From Arthrobacter sp. H-02-3 (GTDB lineage Bacteria; Actinomycetota; Actinomycetes; Actinomycetales; Micrococcaceae): a stretch of 64,000 nucleotides of DNA. The stretch is taken from assembly GCF_003097355.1 (NCBI RefSeq), contig NZ_PYUI01000003.1, forward strand, positions 62,001 through 126,000, written 5' to 3'. Both the position numbers and the translations under genes were made by a program. Position 1 is the stretch's first letter. Each line of letters starts with the position of its first letter. Under the pieces are notes generated by a model. The model was not told the DNA's origin. It was given only the letters and a program-made list of their open reading frames with translations, and did not search any database. Positions 33,178 to 41,620 of the stretch are shown one piece after another.

Positions 33178-33303
33178 AAGGTTCAATTCAGTGGTCAGCC
33201 CGTCCCCGGCGTCTGGATGCACCACCTGGAGCTTCGCTCGGAAGATGACCTCGACGCCGAGGTCGCGGGCTGGCTCCACCGGGCCCGCCACGAGGCCCGC
33301 TGA
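33178..33303 (+). pseudogene. Possible 3' remnant of a DUF5655-like gene
   Basis: The frame ending at the TGA 33301-33303 encodes about 40 residues ending in HHLELRSEDDLDAEVAGWL, which resembles the C-terminal end of DUF5655-type proteins and has strong GC third-position bias. Its 5' part is missing and is replaced by the GGACATG cluster. No start or ribosome site is seen. I recognise the family only from memory. Confidence 0.3.
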
Positions 33304-33412
33304 CGCCGCGGCGGCAGCTGCCGCCAGCCTCATCGCACCGGCCAGTGAAGGGTCAACACGCAGAGGATCAGCGAGTGCAGGATCAGCGGGTGCCGTCTCG
33401 ACCAGCGCCGTA

Positions 33413-33832
33413 TCAGCTGCGGTCGATCCGGATCTTCTTTGTGGTTTCGACGGGCGCCACCTCGGGCGCCGGCGCGCGGACCTCCAGGACGCCGTCCTTG
33501 TAGGTGGCCGTGATGTCTTCCTCCTTCGCCCCTGCAGGCAACGCAATGCTTCGTGTGGCCGAGCCGTAACGGAATTCCGAGCGGTAACCGGTCTTGCTCT
33601 TTTGCTCGGACTTTTCCTCCCGCTCCACCGAGATGTTCAGCATGCCCTCACTGACCGAGACGTCGACGTCCGTGTCGGGATCGATGCCGGGCACTTCGGC
33701 CCGAACCACCAGGGTGGTGCCCTCCTGGAACTGTTCGATCTTGATGCTGGGCGCCAGCGTCAGATCGCCGTCAAGGAAGCGGCGGACCGGCTCCAGCATG
33801 TCCGAGGGCGTCCATTTGCTCAGATCACTCAT
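33413..33832 (-). CDS. Hsp20 / alpha-crystallin small heat shock protein
   Basis: ATP-independent chaperone of 139 residues. The alpha-crystallin domain spans about 30-125: VVRAEVPGIDPDTDVDVSV, LNISVEREE, YGSATRSIALPAGAKEEDI and the closing DGVLEVRAP. The C-terminal tail KIRID resembles an I-x-I anchoring motif. In M. tuberculosis the comparable HspX is the best-known DosR target, and here a DevR-type box lies 55 bases into the upstream region with a -10 hexamer 23 bases from it. Ribosome site: GGAG (minus strand) about eight bases upstream. Confidence 0.92.
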   Translation of the reverse strand: MSDLSKWTPSDMLEPVRRFLDGDLTLAPSIKIEQFQEGTTLVVRAEVPGIDPDTDVDVSVSEGMLNISVEREEKSEQKSKTGYRSEFRYGSATRSIALPAGAKEEDITATYKDGVLEVRAPAPEVAPVETTKKIRIDRS

Positions 33833-33886
33833 AATTTTTCTCCTGCGTCCACGCCCCTGCCGCGGCAGGTCAGGGGCTGTGAGCCC

Positions 33887-33929
33887 ATTACACGCTCCCG
33901 GGCCCGCACTGCCAAGGGCAAAAAGGCCC
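33887..33929 (-). promoter_or_regulatory. DevR-type box and -10 of hsp20
   Basis: Read toward hsp20, GGGCCTTTTTGCCC (33916-33929) lies 23 bases before TGTAAT (33887-33892), five of six matches to TATAAT. Same geometry as at 600-642 and 15184-15226. Confidence 0.6.
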
Positions 33930-34073
33930 GGCGTCGAGGAGTCAGGCGGGCGTCCCGGGGATGGAGTCGCCAGATGGCAGCGGACGACGGCGGATACCGC
34001 CGTCGTCCGCTATGGCCGCCGCGCCCGGCACGGCCGGTGCGCGCGAGGCGGCCGTGCGCCGCCGTCGGCGGGC

Positions 34074-34865
<792 letters not shown>

Positions 34866-34949
34866 TTAGCGTCCGGTTCGCATCCGTTTGGGCGGCTCCG
34901 CCGATGGTGAGAGAATCGGAGTAAGCCTTGGGAGCGTGATCTAACAGCC

Positions 34950-35414
34950 GTGACACTCAAAAACCGACCCGGTGTTCCTGTGCCCGGGAGGCCGGACGCC
35001 GAGTCCGGCGGCACCGAGGTGCACAGCATTACCGACGCCGCTGCCGCGCACTCGGACGAGATGCGCCAGCGGATGATCAAATACGCGATCGCCATGGGGA
35101 TCCGCATGGTCTGCCTGATCCTCATTTTCGTCGTGGACGGCTGGTTCAAGCTCCTGCCCGTCCTGGGGGCAGTGTTCCTGCCGTGGGTTGCGGTGGTGAT
35201 CGCCAACGGCAGCGACAAGGCGGAAATCCACAGCGATTCCCTCTTGGACTATGTGCCACAGGTCGAGCTGGACGCCCCGGCTTTCACAGACCCGGGCCAC
35301 GCGTCCGCGCCCGCCCCGGACGGCGCCGGGGATGACGCCGCCGTGACGCTGCTGCAAGGCGAACTGATCGATGATGAGAACGACGACGACACCCACGGAC
35401 GGGCAGCTTCATGA
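34950..35414 (+). CDS. DUF3099 membrane protein
   Basis: A 154-residue protein whose core HSITDAAAAHSDEMRQRMIK and two hydrophobic helices (about 47-65 and 68-86) match DUF3099, an uncharacterised actinobacterial family. The C-terminal third is acidic and unstructured. GTG start at 34950 with no ribosome site, so probably leaderless. It is the first of four tightly packed genes (overlap of four bases with the next), ending with SURF1 and YbaK. Confidence 0.75.
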   Translation: MTLKNRPGVPVPGRPDAESGGTEVHSITDAAAAHSDEMRQRMIKYAIAMGIRMVCLILIFVVDGWFKLLPVLGAVFLPWVAVVIANGSDKAEIHSDSLLDYVPQVELDAPAFTDPGHASAPAPDGAGDDAAVTLLQGELIDDENDDDTHGRAAS

Positions 35415-35698
35415 ACCTCTTTGACCTGGCCGGGAACGGCGGCGGCAACGCTGAGGCCCCCGGCACCGTCTGCTCGCGGAAGGCCTGCCGCACGCCGGCG
35501 GAATGGCAGCTCCTGTGGAACAACCCCAAGATCCACACCCCGGAGCGGCGCAAGATCTGGCTGGCGTGCGGTGAACACCGCTCCTGGCTTGAGGACTATC
35601 TCCAGACCCGCGGGCTGTGGAAAGAGACCCTGGCCCTCGAAGCGGCCGCGTCCTTCGACAAGACTGCGCCCCGGGACCCGTCAGGCAGGATCGGCTGA
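35411..35698 (+). CDS. Conserved small protein with Cys/His cluster
   Basis: 95 residues, recognised only as a conserved actinobacterial type, no known function. Cys21 and Cys26 (C-x4-C), then Cys53 and His56 (C-x2-H) in KIWLACGEHRSWLEDYL, could bind a metal. ATG overlaps the DUF3099 stop (ATGA), and its stop is followed directly by the SURF1 ATG, so it is translated with a cytochrome oxidase assembly factor; a metal or heme-copper role would be only a guess. Confidence 0.7.
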   Translation: MNLFDLAGNGGGNAEAPGTVCSRKACRTPAEWQLLWNNPKIHTPERRKIWLACGEHRSWLEDYLQTRGLWKETLALEAAASFDKTAPRDPSGRIG

Positions 35699-36577
35699 AT
35701 GTACCGCTTTCTCTTCTCCAGCAAGTGGCTGGGGTACTTGCTGCTCGCCGCGATCTTCGCCGCAGCCTGCGTGGGTCTTGGCCGGTGGCAGATGGACCGG
35801 CGCGCCGAGACACTGGCTGAAATCAACCGTGTGGTCTCCAATTACTCAGCCACACCGGTGCCCTTCGCCGCCATCCGGGACCAGTTCAGCCGGCTCGATC
35901 CGGAGCGCGAGTGGACCCAGGTGGAACTCAAGGGCAGCTACGACGCCGCTGGCCAGCGCGTCGTCCGCAACCGGCCGCTGAACGGCCAGCCCGGGTACGA
36001 GGTCGTGGTGCCGCTTAGGCTCGAGTCCGGCGAAACTGTGGTGATCGACCGGGGCTGGCTGCCGATCGGGAACAACACGCCGGGCCGGCCCGACTCTGTG
36101 CCCGCGCCGCCGCAGGGACCCGTGACGGTGGTTGCCCGCCTCAAAGCCGGCGAACCCGAGCTCCAGCGCGGCGCCCCTGACGGCCAGCTGGCCTCGATCG
36201 ACCTCTCGACTTATTCCACGCAACTGGGATATCCGCTGCTCAGGGGCGCCTACGGACAACTTGCCTCGGAATCCCCCTCGGTGCAGGCCATGCCCTTCCC
36301 GTTCCCCAAACCGTCCACCGATGAAGGAACCCACCTCTCCTACTCCCTGCAGTGGTTCGCCTTTGGCGTGCTGATGTTCGTCGGATTCGGCTATGCCGCC
36401 CGGCAGCAGGCCCGCAACGCCGCGATTGACGCGGAGGACGCGGAAGCGGAGGCCGCCAACGGCGGATTCCTGCACTCCAGCGGCCCGGTGGCCCGGCGTC
36501 GTCCTGTCCCCCGCAAGCGGAAGAACGCGACCGCGGAGGAAGAGGAAGACGCGATTCTGGACGCGCAGGGCTACTGA
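35699..36577 (+). CDS. SURF1 family cytochrome oxidase assembly protein
   Basis: Membrane protein needed for cytochrome c oxidase (aa3) assembly, probably at heme a insertion. It has the two SURF1 transmembrane helices near residues 9-27 and 222-238, and between them an extracytoplasmic domain with GLGRWQMDRR, RVVRNRPLNGQPGYEVVVPL and IDRGWLP. The C-terminal 50 residues are charged (KRKNATAEEEEDA). It begins right after the previous stop. Fits functionally with ctaA and ctaB at 53-57 kb. Confidence 0.92.
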   Translation: MYRFLFSSKWLGYLLLAAIFAAACVGLGRWQMDRRAETLAEINRVVSNYSATPVPFAAIRDQFSRLDPEREWTQVELKGSYDAAGQRVVRNRPLNGQPGYEVVVPLRLESGETVVIDRGWLPIGNNTPGRPDSVPAPPQGPVTVVARLKAGEPELQRGAPDGQLASIDLSTYSTQLGYPLLRGAYGQLASESPSVQAMPFPFPKPSTDEGTHLSYSLQWFAFGVLMFVGFGYAARQQARNAAIDAEDAEAEAANGGFLHSSGPVARRRPVPRKRKNATAEEEEDAILDAQGY

Positions 36578-36580
36578 GAC

Positions 36581-37057
36581 GTGGCCGCCTTGATTCCGGA
36601 GCCGGTGGCCCGGGTGAAGCACGCGCTGACCTCACTGGGCGCCGAGGACACCGTCACGGTGTTTGAGTCGAAAGTCCCGACGGCGGCAGCTGCCGCGAAC
36701 GCCTTGGGCTGCGACGTCGCGGCCATCACCAACAGCCTCGTGTTCGACCTCGACGGCACGCCTTTGCTGATCCTGGCCAGCGGCGCCGCCCGGGTCGATG
36801 TCCGCAAGGTCGCCGCACAATTGGGGGCCGGGAAAATCCGCCGGGCCTCCCCCGAATTCGTCCTGGAACACACCGGTCAGGAAGTGGGCGGTGTGGCTCC
36901 CGTCGGGCATCCGGAGAAGATCCGGACTCTGTTGGACCAGTCGCTGGCGGCACACCCCGTGCTCTGGGCAGGGGCAGGCGACCACAACTCGATGTTCTCG
37001 ATCAGCTACGAACAACTCCGCCGGATCACGGGCGCCGTGGAGATGCCCGTCCGTTAG
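36581..37057 (+). CDS. YbaK/EbsC aminoacyl-tRNA deacylase
   Basis: Trans-editing protein of 158 residues that hydrolyses mischarged tRNA (Cys-tRNAPro in the best-known members). Core features seen are AAAANALGC..AAITNSLVF, the catalytic-region Lys in ARVDVRKVAAQLGAGKIRRAS, and GGVAPVGHPEKI. GTG start at 36581, three bases after the SURF1 stop, so translationally linked. It converges with the ABC-F gene four bases away. Confidence 0.85.
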   Translation: MAALIPEPVARVKHALTSLGAEDTVTVFESKVPTAAAAANALGCDVAAITNSLVFDLDGTPLLILASGAARVDVRKVAAQLGAGKIRRASPEFVLEHTGQEVGGVAPVGHPEKIRTLLDQSLAAHPVLWAGAGDHNSMFSISYEQLRRITGAVEMPVR

Positions 37058-37061
37058 GGGT

Positions 37062-38660
37062 TTACGCCAGCGTGATCAGGTCCAGGTAGTCTTCGTTCCA
37101 GTGGTCCTCGATGCCGTCGGGAAGCAGGACGACGCGCTCCGGGTTGAGCGCCTCGACGGCGCCCTCATCGTGGCTCACCAGCACGACGGCGCCGGTGTAG
37201 TTGCGCAGGGCGCCGAGGATTTCGGAGCGGCTGGCAGGGTCCAGGTTGTTGGTGGGCTCGTCGAGGAGCAGCACATTCGCGCTCGATGCCACAATGGTGG
37301 CCAGGGCCAGACGGGTCTTTTCGCCGCCGGAGAGGACACCGGCGGGCTTGTCGACGTCATCCCCGGAGAACAGGAACGAGCCCAGGATGCCGCGGACTTC
37401 GGAATCGTTCATGTCCGGGGCGGAAGAACGCATGTTCTGCAGGACGGTGCGGTCGACGTCGAGCGTCTCGTGCTCCTGGGCGTAGTAGCCCACCTTCAGG
37501 CCGTGGCCGGGGATCACTTCGCCGGTGTCCGGTTTGTCGACGCCGGCGAGCATGCGCAGCAGCGTGGTCTTGCCGGCACCGTTGAGTCCCAGGATGACCA
37601 CCTTGGAGCCGCGGTCGATCGCGAGGTCGACGTCGGTGAAGATTTCCAGCGAGCCGTAGGACTTGCTCAGGCCGTCCGCGGTCAGCGGGGTCTTGCCGCA
37701 GGGCGAGGGGTCCGGGAAGCGCAGGGCTGCCACGCGGTCGTTTTCGCGGACCGCTTCGAGCCCGCCGAGGAGCCGTTCGGCGCGCTTGGCCATGTTCTGC
37801 GCCGCGACGGCCTTGGTGGCCTTGGCCCGCATCTTGTTCGCCTGGTCCAAGAGGACCTGAGCCTTCTTCTCCGCGTTGGCGCGTTCCCGTTTGCGGGCGC
37901 GCTCGTCAGTTTCGCGCTGGGTGAGGTAGCGCTTCCAGTCCATGTTGTAGAAATCGATCTGGGCGCGGTTGGCGTCCAGCAGGAAGACCTTGTTTACCGT
38001 CGCTTCGAGCAGTTCGGTGTCGTGGCTGATGACGATCAGGCCGCCCTGGTGGTTCTTGAGGAACTCACGGAGCCAGGAGATGGAATCGGCGTCGAGGTGG
38101 TTGGTGGGCTCATCGAGGAGCATGGTCTCGGCGTCTGAGTAGAGGATGCGCGCGAGCTCCACACGGCGTCGCTGCCCGCCGGACAGGGTCTTCAGCGGCT
38201 GGTTCAGCAGGCGGTCCGGCAGGGCGAGGTTCGAGCAGATCGCCGCGGCCTCGGCTTCCGCCGCGTAGCCGCCGGCCGCCAGGAATTCGGATTCCAGCCG
38301 GTCGTAGCGGTTCATCGCCTTGCGCTGGACTGCCGCGTCCTCGCTGGCCATCTCTTCGTGCGCCACGCGGAGCTTGCCGACGGCGACGTCCAGGCCGCGG
38401 ACGGACAGGATCCGGTCCCGTGCGAGCTGCTCCATGTCGGGGGTGCGCGGATCCTGCGGCAGGTAGCCGATTTCGCCGCTGCGGGTCACCTTGCCGGCGG
38501 CCGGCAGACCTTCGCCCGCGAGCACCCGCGTCAGTGTGGTCTTGCCTGCACCGTTACGGCCGACCAGGCCGATCTTGTCTCCCTTGTCGATCCGGAAGCT
38601 CACCTGGTCCATGAGGAGGCGGGCGCCGGCGCGAAGTTCGAGATCCTGGACGGTAATCAA
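37062..38660 (-). CDS. ABC-F family ribosome-associated ATPase
   Basis: Duplicated ABC ATPase (532 residues) without membrane domain, of the translation or antibiotic-protection class. ATPase 1: GRNGAGKTT, LSGGQRRRVELARIL, LLDEPTNHLD. Linker (about 235-305) is Arg/Lys-rich and helical. ATPase 2: GLNGAGKTT, LSGGEKTRLALATIV, LLDEPTNNLD. Probably binds the ribosomal E site; subfamily not assigned. A minus-strand TAGACT (38756-38761) may be its -10, giving a leader of about 90 bases. Confidence 0.88.
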   Translation of the reverse strand: MITVQDLELRAGARLLMDQVSFRIDKGDKIGLVGRNGAGKTTLTRVLAGEGLPAAGKVTRSGEIGYLPQDPRTPDMEQLARDRILSVRGLDVAVGKLRVAHEEMASEDAAVQRKAMNRYDRLESEFLAAGGYAAEAEAAAICSNLALPDRLLNQPLKTLSGGQRRRVELARILYSDAETMLLDEPTNHLDADSISWLREFLKNHQGGLIVISHDTELLEATVNKVFLLDANRAQIDFYNMDWKRYLTQRETDERARKRERANAEKKAQVLLDQANKMRAKATKAVAAQNMAKRAERLLGGLEAVRENDRVAALRFPDPSPCGKTPLTADGLSKSYGSLEIFTDVDLAIDRGSKVVILGLNGAGKTTLLRMLAGVDKPDTGEVIPGHGLKVGYYAQEHETLDVDRTVLQNMRSSAPDMNDSEVRGILGSFLFSGDDVDKPAGVLSGGEKTRLALATIVASSANVLLLDEPTNNLDPASRSEILGALRNYTGAVVLVSHDEGAVEALNPERVVLLPDGIEDHWNEDYLDLITLA

Positions 38661-38988
38661 TGCAGCTAAGGCCTTTCACAACAGGGAATGCCGCGGCACA
38701 TCGGGTGGAGTCTGGGCGGGGCCGGGGCAGGTCGGCCGAGAGCACGGCCTCTACAAGTCTACCGGCCCCGCCCGGACTCCGTGACATGGGCACCGGCGGC
38801 CGCGGACGGCCGCCGCGCGTGCCGCGGACGGCATTCGTTGGCGGCGCCCTCCAGCATCCGGGCCGCCGCTTAGTGGGGCACCTACAAAAAACCCGGACAG
38901 CCGCGGCCGTACAGTCGAAATCACCATTCCGTTGTGCGCCGCATCGCCGCCATGCACCGCACCGCACCGCACCTTCGACAGGAACACC
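38661..38988. other. Intergenic region between ABC-F and bioY
   Basis: 328 bases with no credible gene. It should carry both divergent promoters: minus-strand TAGACT (38756-38761) for the ABC-F gene, and plus-strand TACAGT (38910-38915) about 75 bases before bioY. No BirA- or BioQ-like operator was recognised by eye. Confidence 0.4.
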
Positions 38989-39642
38989 ATGACGCAGACC
39001 GACCACCCCGCCACAGCGAAGACCGGGCTCCCGCGCCGCCGTAGCCGCTGGAACGCCACCGACCTCGGCCTGATCGCCGTGTTCGCCGCCCTAGTGGCAG
39101 GTTCCGCGCTGATCGCCGCCATTCCCGTTGGCGGACTCGGCGTGCCCATCACGCTGCAGACCCTTGCCGTCATGCTCACGGGGCTGGCGCTCGGCCCGGG
39201 GCGCGCCTTCGCCGCCCTGGGACTCTACCTGCTGCTGGGATTCGCCGGCCTGCCGATTTTCAGCGGCGGGCGCAGCGGGCTGGGCGTCCTCGCCGGCCCC
39301 TCCGCCGGCTACATCATCGGGTTCCTGCTGGCCGCCACGGCGGTGGGCTGGCTGACCGTCGTCGTGCTCGCGCGCACCGCCACCCGGACCGGCAAACTCC
39401 GCGCCGTGCTCCTGTTCGCCGCCGCCATGGTGAGCAGCATCGTCTTCATCCACGGCCTGGGCATCCTGGGCATGATGGTCAACGCCAAGCTGGACTTCTC
39501 CAAGGCCTTCCTGGCCGACCTCGTGTTCTACCCCGGCGACATCATCAAAAACGTCCTGGCCGTGAGCATTGCCCTGGCCCTGCACAAGGCCTTCCCGGAT
39601 CTGCTGCTCCGCCGCGTCCGGACGGCAGACGCCCACCCGTGA
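38989..39642 (+). CDS. bioY: Biotin ECF transporter S component
   Basis: Substrate-binding membrane subunit of the biotin importer, 217 residues and six hydrophobic segments. BioY hallmarks seen: VPITLQTLAVMLTGLALGPG, LGLYLLLGFAGLPIF, and GPSAGYIIGF. The start is ATG 38989 (AGGAA upstream); the open frame from 38932 is not conserved. It overlaps bioM by four bases (GTGA), and bioM overlaps bioN the same way, so the three subunits are made together. Confidence 0.93.
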   Translation: MTQTDHPATAKTGLPRRRSRWNATDLGLIAVFAALVAGSALIAAIPVGGLGVPITLQTLAVMLTGLALGPGRAFAALGLYLLLGFAGLPIFSGGRSGLGVLAGPSAGYIIGFLLAATAVGWLTVVVLARTATRTGKLRAVLLFAAAMVSSIVFIHGLGILGMMVNAKLDFSKAFLADLVFYPGDIIKNVLAVSIALALHKAFPDLLLRRVRTADAHP

Positions 39643-40439
39643 GCACCATCGTCCTGGACCGGGTCTCGGTGCGGGTGTCCGTTGACGGCCGCACCGAACC
39701 CAAGACGCTGCTCCAGGAGCTTTCCCTCACGTTCACGGAACGGCGCATTGGGATTATCGGGGCGAACGGCTCGGGCAAGTCCACCCTCCTGAGGCTCCTC
39801 AACGGGCTCGTTGCACCCAGCGACGGCACGGTAGGAGTCGACGGCGCCGATACCGTCCGCGCCGTGCGGGAGGTCCGCCGCCGTGTGGGCTTTGTCTTCA
39901 CCGATCCGCTTTCCCAGCTGGTCATGCCCACCGGGCGCGAGGACGTGGAGCTGTCCCTGCGGCGCTCCATCCGCAACACCACGGAGCGCCGCGCCCACGC
40001 GGAGACAGTCCTCGACCGGTTCGGGCTCCTGCGCCTCGCGGACCAGAGCATCTACGAACTCTCCGGCGGCGAACGCCAACTCCTGGCCCTGGCCGCCGTC
40101 CTGGCCGTCGACCCTGAGGTGCTGGTCCTGGATGAGCCGTCCACGCTATTGGACTTGCGCAACCGCGAACTGCTGCGGCGCACGCTGTCCGGGCTCCGCC
40201 AGCAGGTCATCCTGTCCACCCACGACCTCGAGCTCGCCCAGGACATGGACCGGGTCCTTGTGGTGGATGCCGGGAGGGTGGTGTTCGACGGCGGTCCGGC
40301 CGAGGCCGTCCGGCACTACCGCGCCCTGAGCGCTGCGGGCCTGCCTCCCGAGGGCCTGCCTTCCTTGGGCGTGCCTGGGACCGGTGCCGGGGGCGCCGGG
40401 CTGGCCGGGCTTCAGCAGGGCGGGCTGGAGCGGCCGTGA
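39639..40439 (+). CDS. bioM: ECF transporter ATPase for biotin
   Basis: ABC ATPase energising the biotin importer, 266 residues: Walker A GANGSGKST, Q-loop region FTDPLSQLVM typical of ECF ATPases, signature LSGGERQLLALA, Walker B VLVLDEPSTLLD, switch His in STHDLE. The last 40 residues are Gly/Leu-rich and probably disordered. GTG start overlapping the bioY stop. Confidence 0.92.
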   Translation: MSTIVLDRVSVRVSVDGRTEPKTLLQELSLTFTERRIGIIGANGSGKSTLLRLLNGLVAPSDGTVGVDGADTVRAVREVRRRVGFVFTDPLSQLVMPTGREDVELSLRRSIRNTTERRAHAETVLDRFGLLRLADQSIYELSGGERQLLALAAVLAVDPEVLVLDEPSTLLDLRNRELLRRTLSGLRQQVILSTHDLELAQDMDRVLVVDAGRVVFDGGPAEAVRHYRALSAAGLPPEGLPSLGVPGTGAGGAGLAGLQQGGLERP

Positions 40440-41077
40440 GCGGCCACGGCTTCCTTTTGGCAACCTACTCGCCGGGCACTTCCCTGATCCACCGGGCGCC
40501 GCTGGGGCTGAAGTTCCTGCTGGTTGTCGGGTGCGGAATGGCGTCCTTCCTGATCTCCGACTGGGCGGTGTCCGCCGTCGCGCTGGCGCTGCTGTGCGGG
40601 CTGTTCCTGCTCAGCGGCGCGGGCCCCGCCCGGCTGTTCCGCGCGGTGCGCCCGGTCCTGCCGGTCCTGCTCGCGATCGGCGTCTTCCAGTGGTGGCTGC
40701 TGGGCGCACCCACCGCCGCACGGATCGTGCTGAACGTTCTGGTCTGTGTTGTGGCGGCCTCGATCCTCACCGCCACTACCCCGGTGCAGGCGCTCCTCGA
40801 CGGCGTCGCATCCCTGGCCCGGCCGTTCCGGCGCTTCGGTGCGGACCCTGAGCGCTTCGCCCTGACCATTGCCATCATGCTCCGCAGCATCCCGTTCGTT
40901 GCCGAGGCCTACCTGAACGTCCGCGACTCCGCCCGGGCCCGCGGACTCGACCGCAACCCACGCGCTTTGGTGCTCCCAGTGTTCATCACCACCGTGGCCT
41001 TCGCCCGGCAGACCGGCGAAGCGCTGGCCGCGCGTGGCCTGGGCGAGCCCGAGGACCCGGAGGACCCGGAGGACTAG
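40436..41077 (+). CDS. bioN: ECF transporter T component for biotin
   Basis: Scaffold membrane subunit (213 residues, about five hydrophobic segments) joining BioY to the ATPase. The two Ala-Arg-Gly coupling motifs are seen in ARARGLDRN and LAARGLGEP. It ends with the repeated acidic EDPEDPEDPED-like tail. GTG start overlaps the bioM stop. The 3' end borders the large GGACATG repeat region. Confidence 0.92.
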   Translation: MSGHGFLLATYSPGTSLIHRAPLGLKFLLVVGCGMASFLISDWAVSAVALALLCGLFLLSGAGPARLFRAVRPVLPVLLAIGVFQWWLLGAPTAARIVLNVLVCVVAASILTATTPVQALLDGVASLARPFRRFGADPERFALTIAIMLRSIPFVAEAYLNVRDSARARGLDRNPRALVLPVFITTVAFARQTGEALAARGLGEPEDPEDPED

Positions 41078-41122
41078 TCCCCTGACGGTTGCCCCGCGGC
41101 GCTCTCCCGGACCCCGTTCCAC

Positions 41123-41602
41123 TGGACATGCCCTCCCCTGGCCGCGGGCAATGGACATAGAGCCCTAGTGTTCACCCTTCAAGCCGAGGAATGGGCATGT
41201 CCCGCCCGCGGTGCCCGAGCGGCCCACATCCGGAGCCCACACCCGCTGGACATGCCCTCCCCTGGCCGCGGGCAATGGACATGGAGCGATAGTGTTCACC
41301 CTTCAAGCCGAGGAATGGGCATCTCCCGCCCGCGGTGCCCGAGCGGCCCACATCCGGACCCCACACCCGCTGGACATGCCCTCCCTTGGCCGTAAGCACT
41401 GCGCATGGAGCGATAGTGTCCACCCTTCAAACCGAGGAATGGACATGTCCCTTCTCCGGGGCCAGAGCAGGACATGCCACGTTGCCGGGGCCAGAGCAGG
41501 GCATGTCCCAGATCCGAAGGATGGACATGTCCTCCGTTGTCCGCAGCCACGGGGTATTAGCCCCGCATGTCCACCGGCTGCGGCGGAGAATGGGCATGTC
41601 CC
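41123..41602. repeat. 124-bp tandem repeat plus GGACATG-type palindrome array
   Basis: Fills the 543-base gap between the convergent bioN and thiolase genes. A 124-bp unit starts at 41123, 41247 and 41371 (third copy ends near 41452); copies 1 and 2 differ at five positions. About 14 copies of a CATG-centred near-palindrome, RGRCATGYCC or variants, occur across the region, for example at 41192, 41440, 41498, 41522 and 41591, continuing beyond the tandem copies. 124 is not a multiple of three, so it is unlikely to encode protein. Function unknown. Confidence 0.9.
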
Positions 41603-41620
41603 CCGGGTGGCCCGGGACGG

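Noticed and set aside
41172..41550. Two overlapping minus-strand frames in the repeat region
   Set aside because: They are translations of the 124-bp repeat, which shifts frame each unit, with no ribosome site.
41123..41602. CRISPR array
   Set aside because: Units are 124 bp and tandem without unique spacers; there are no cas genes in the window.
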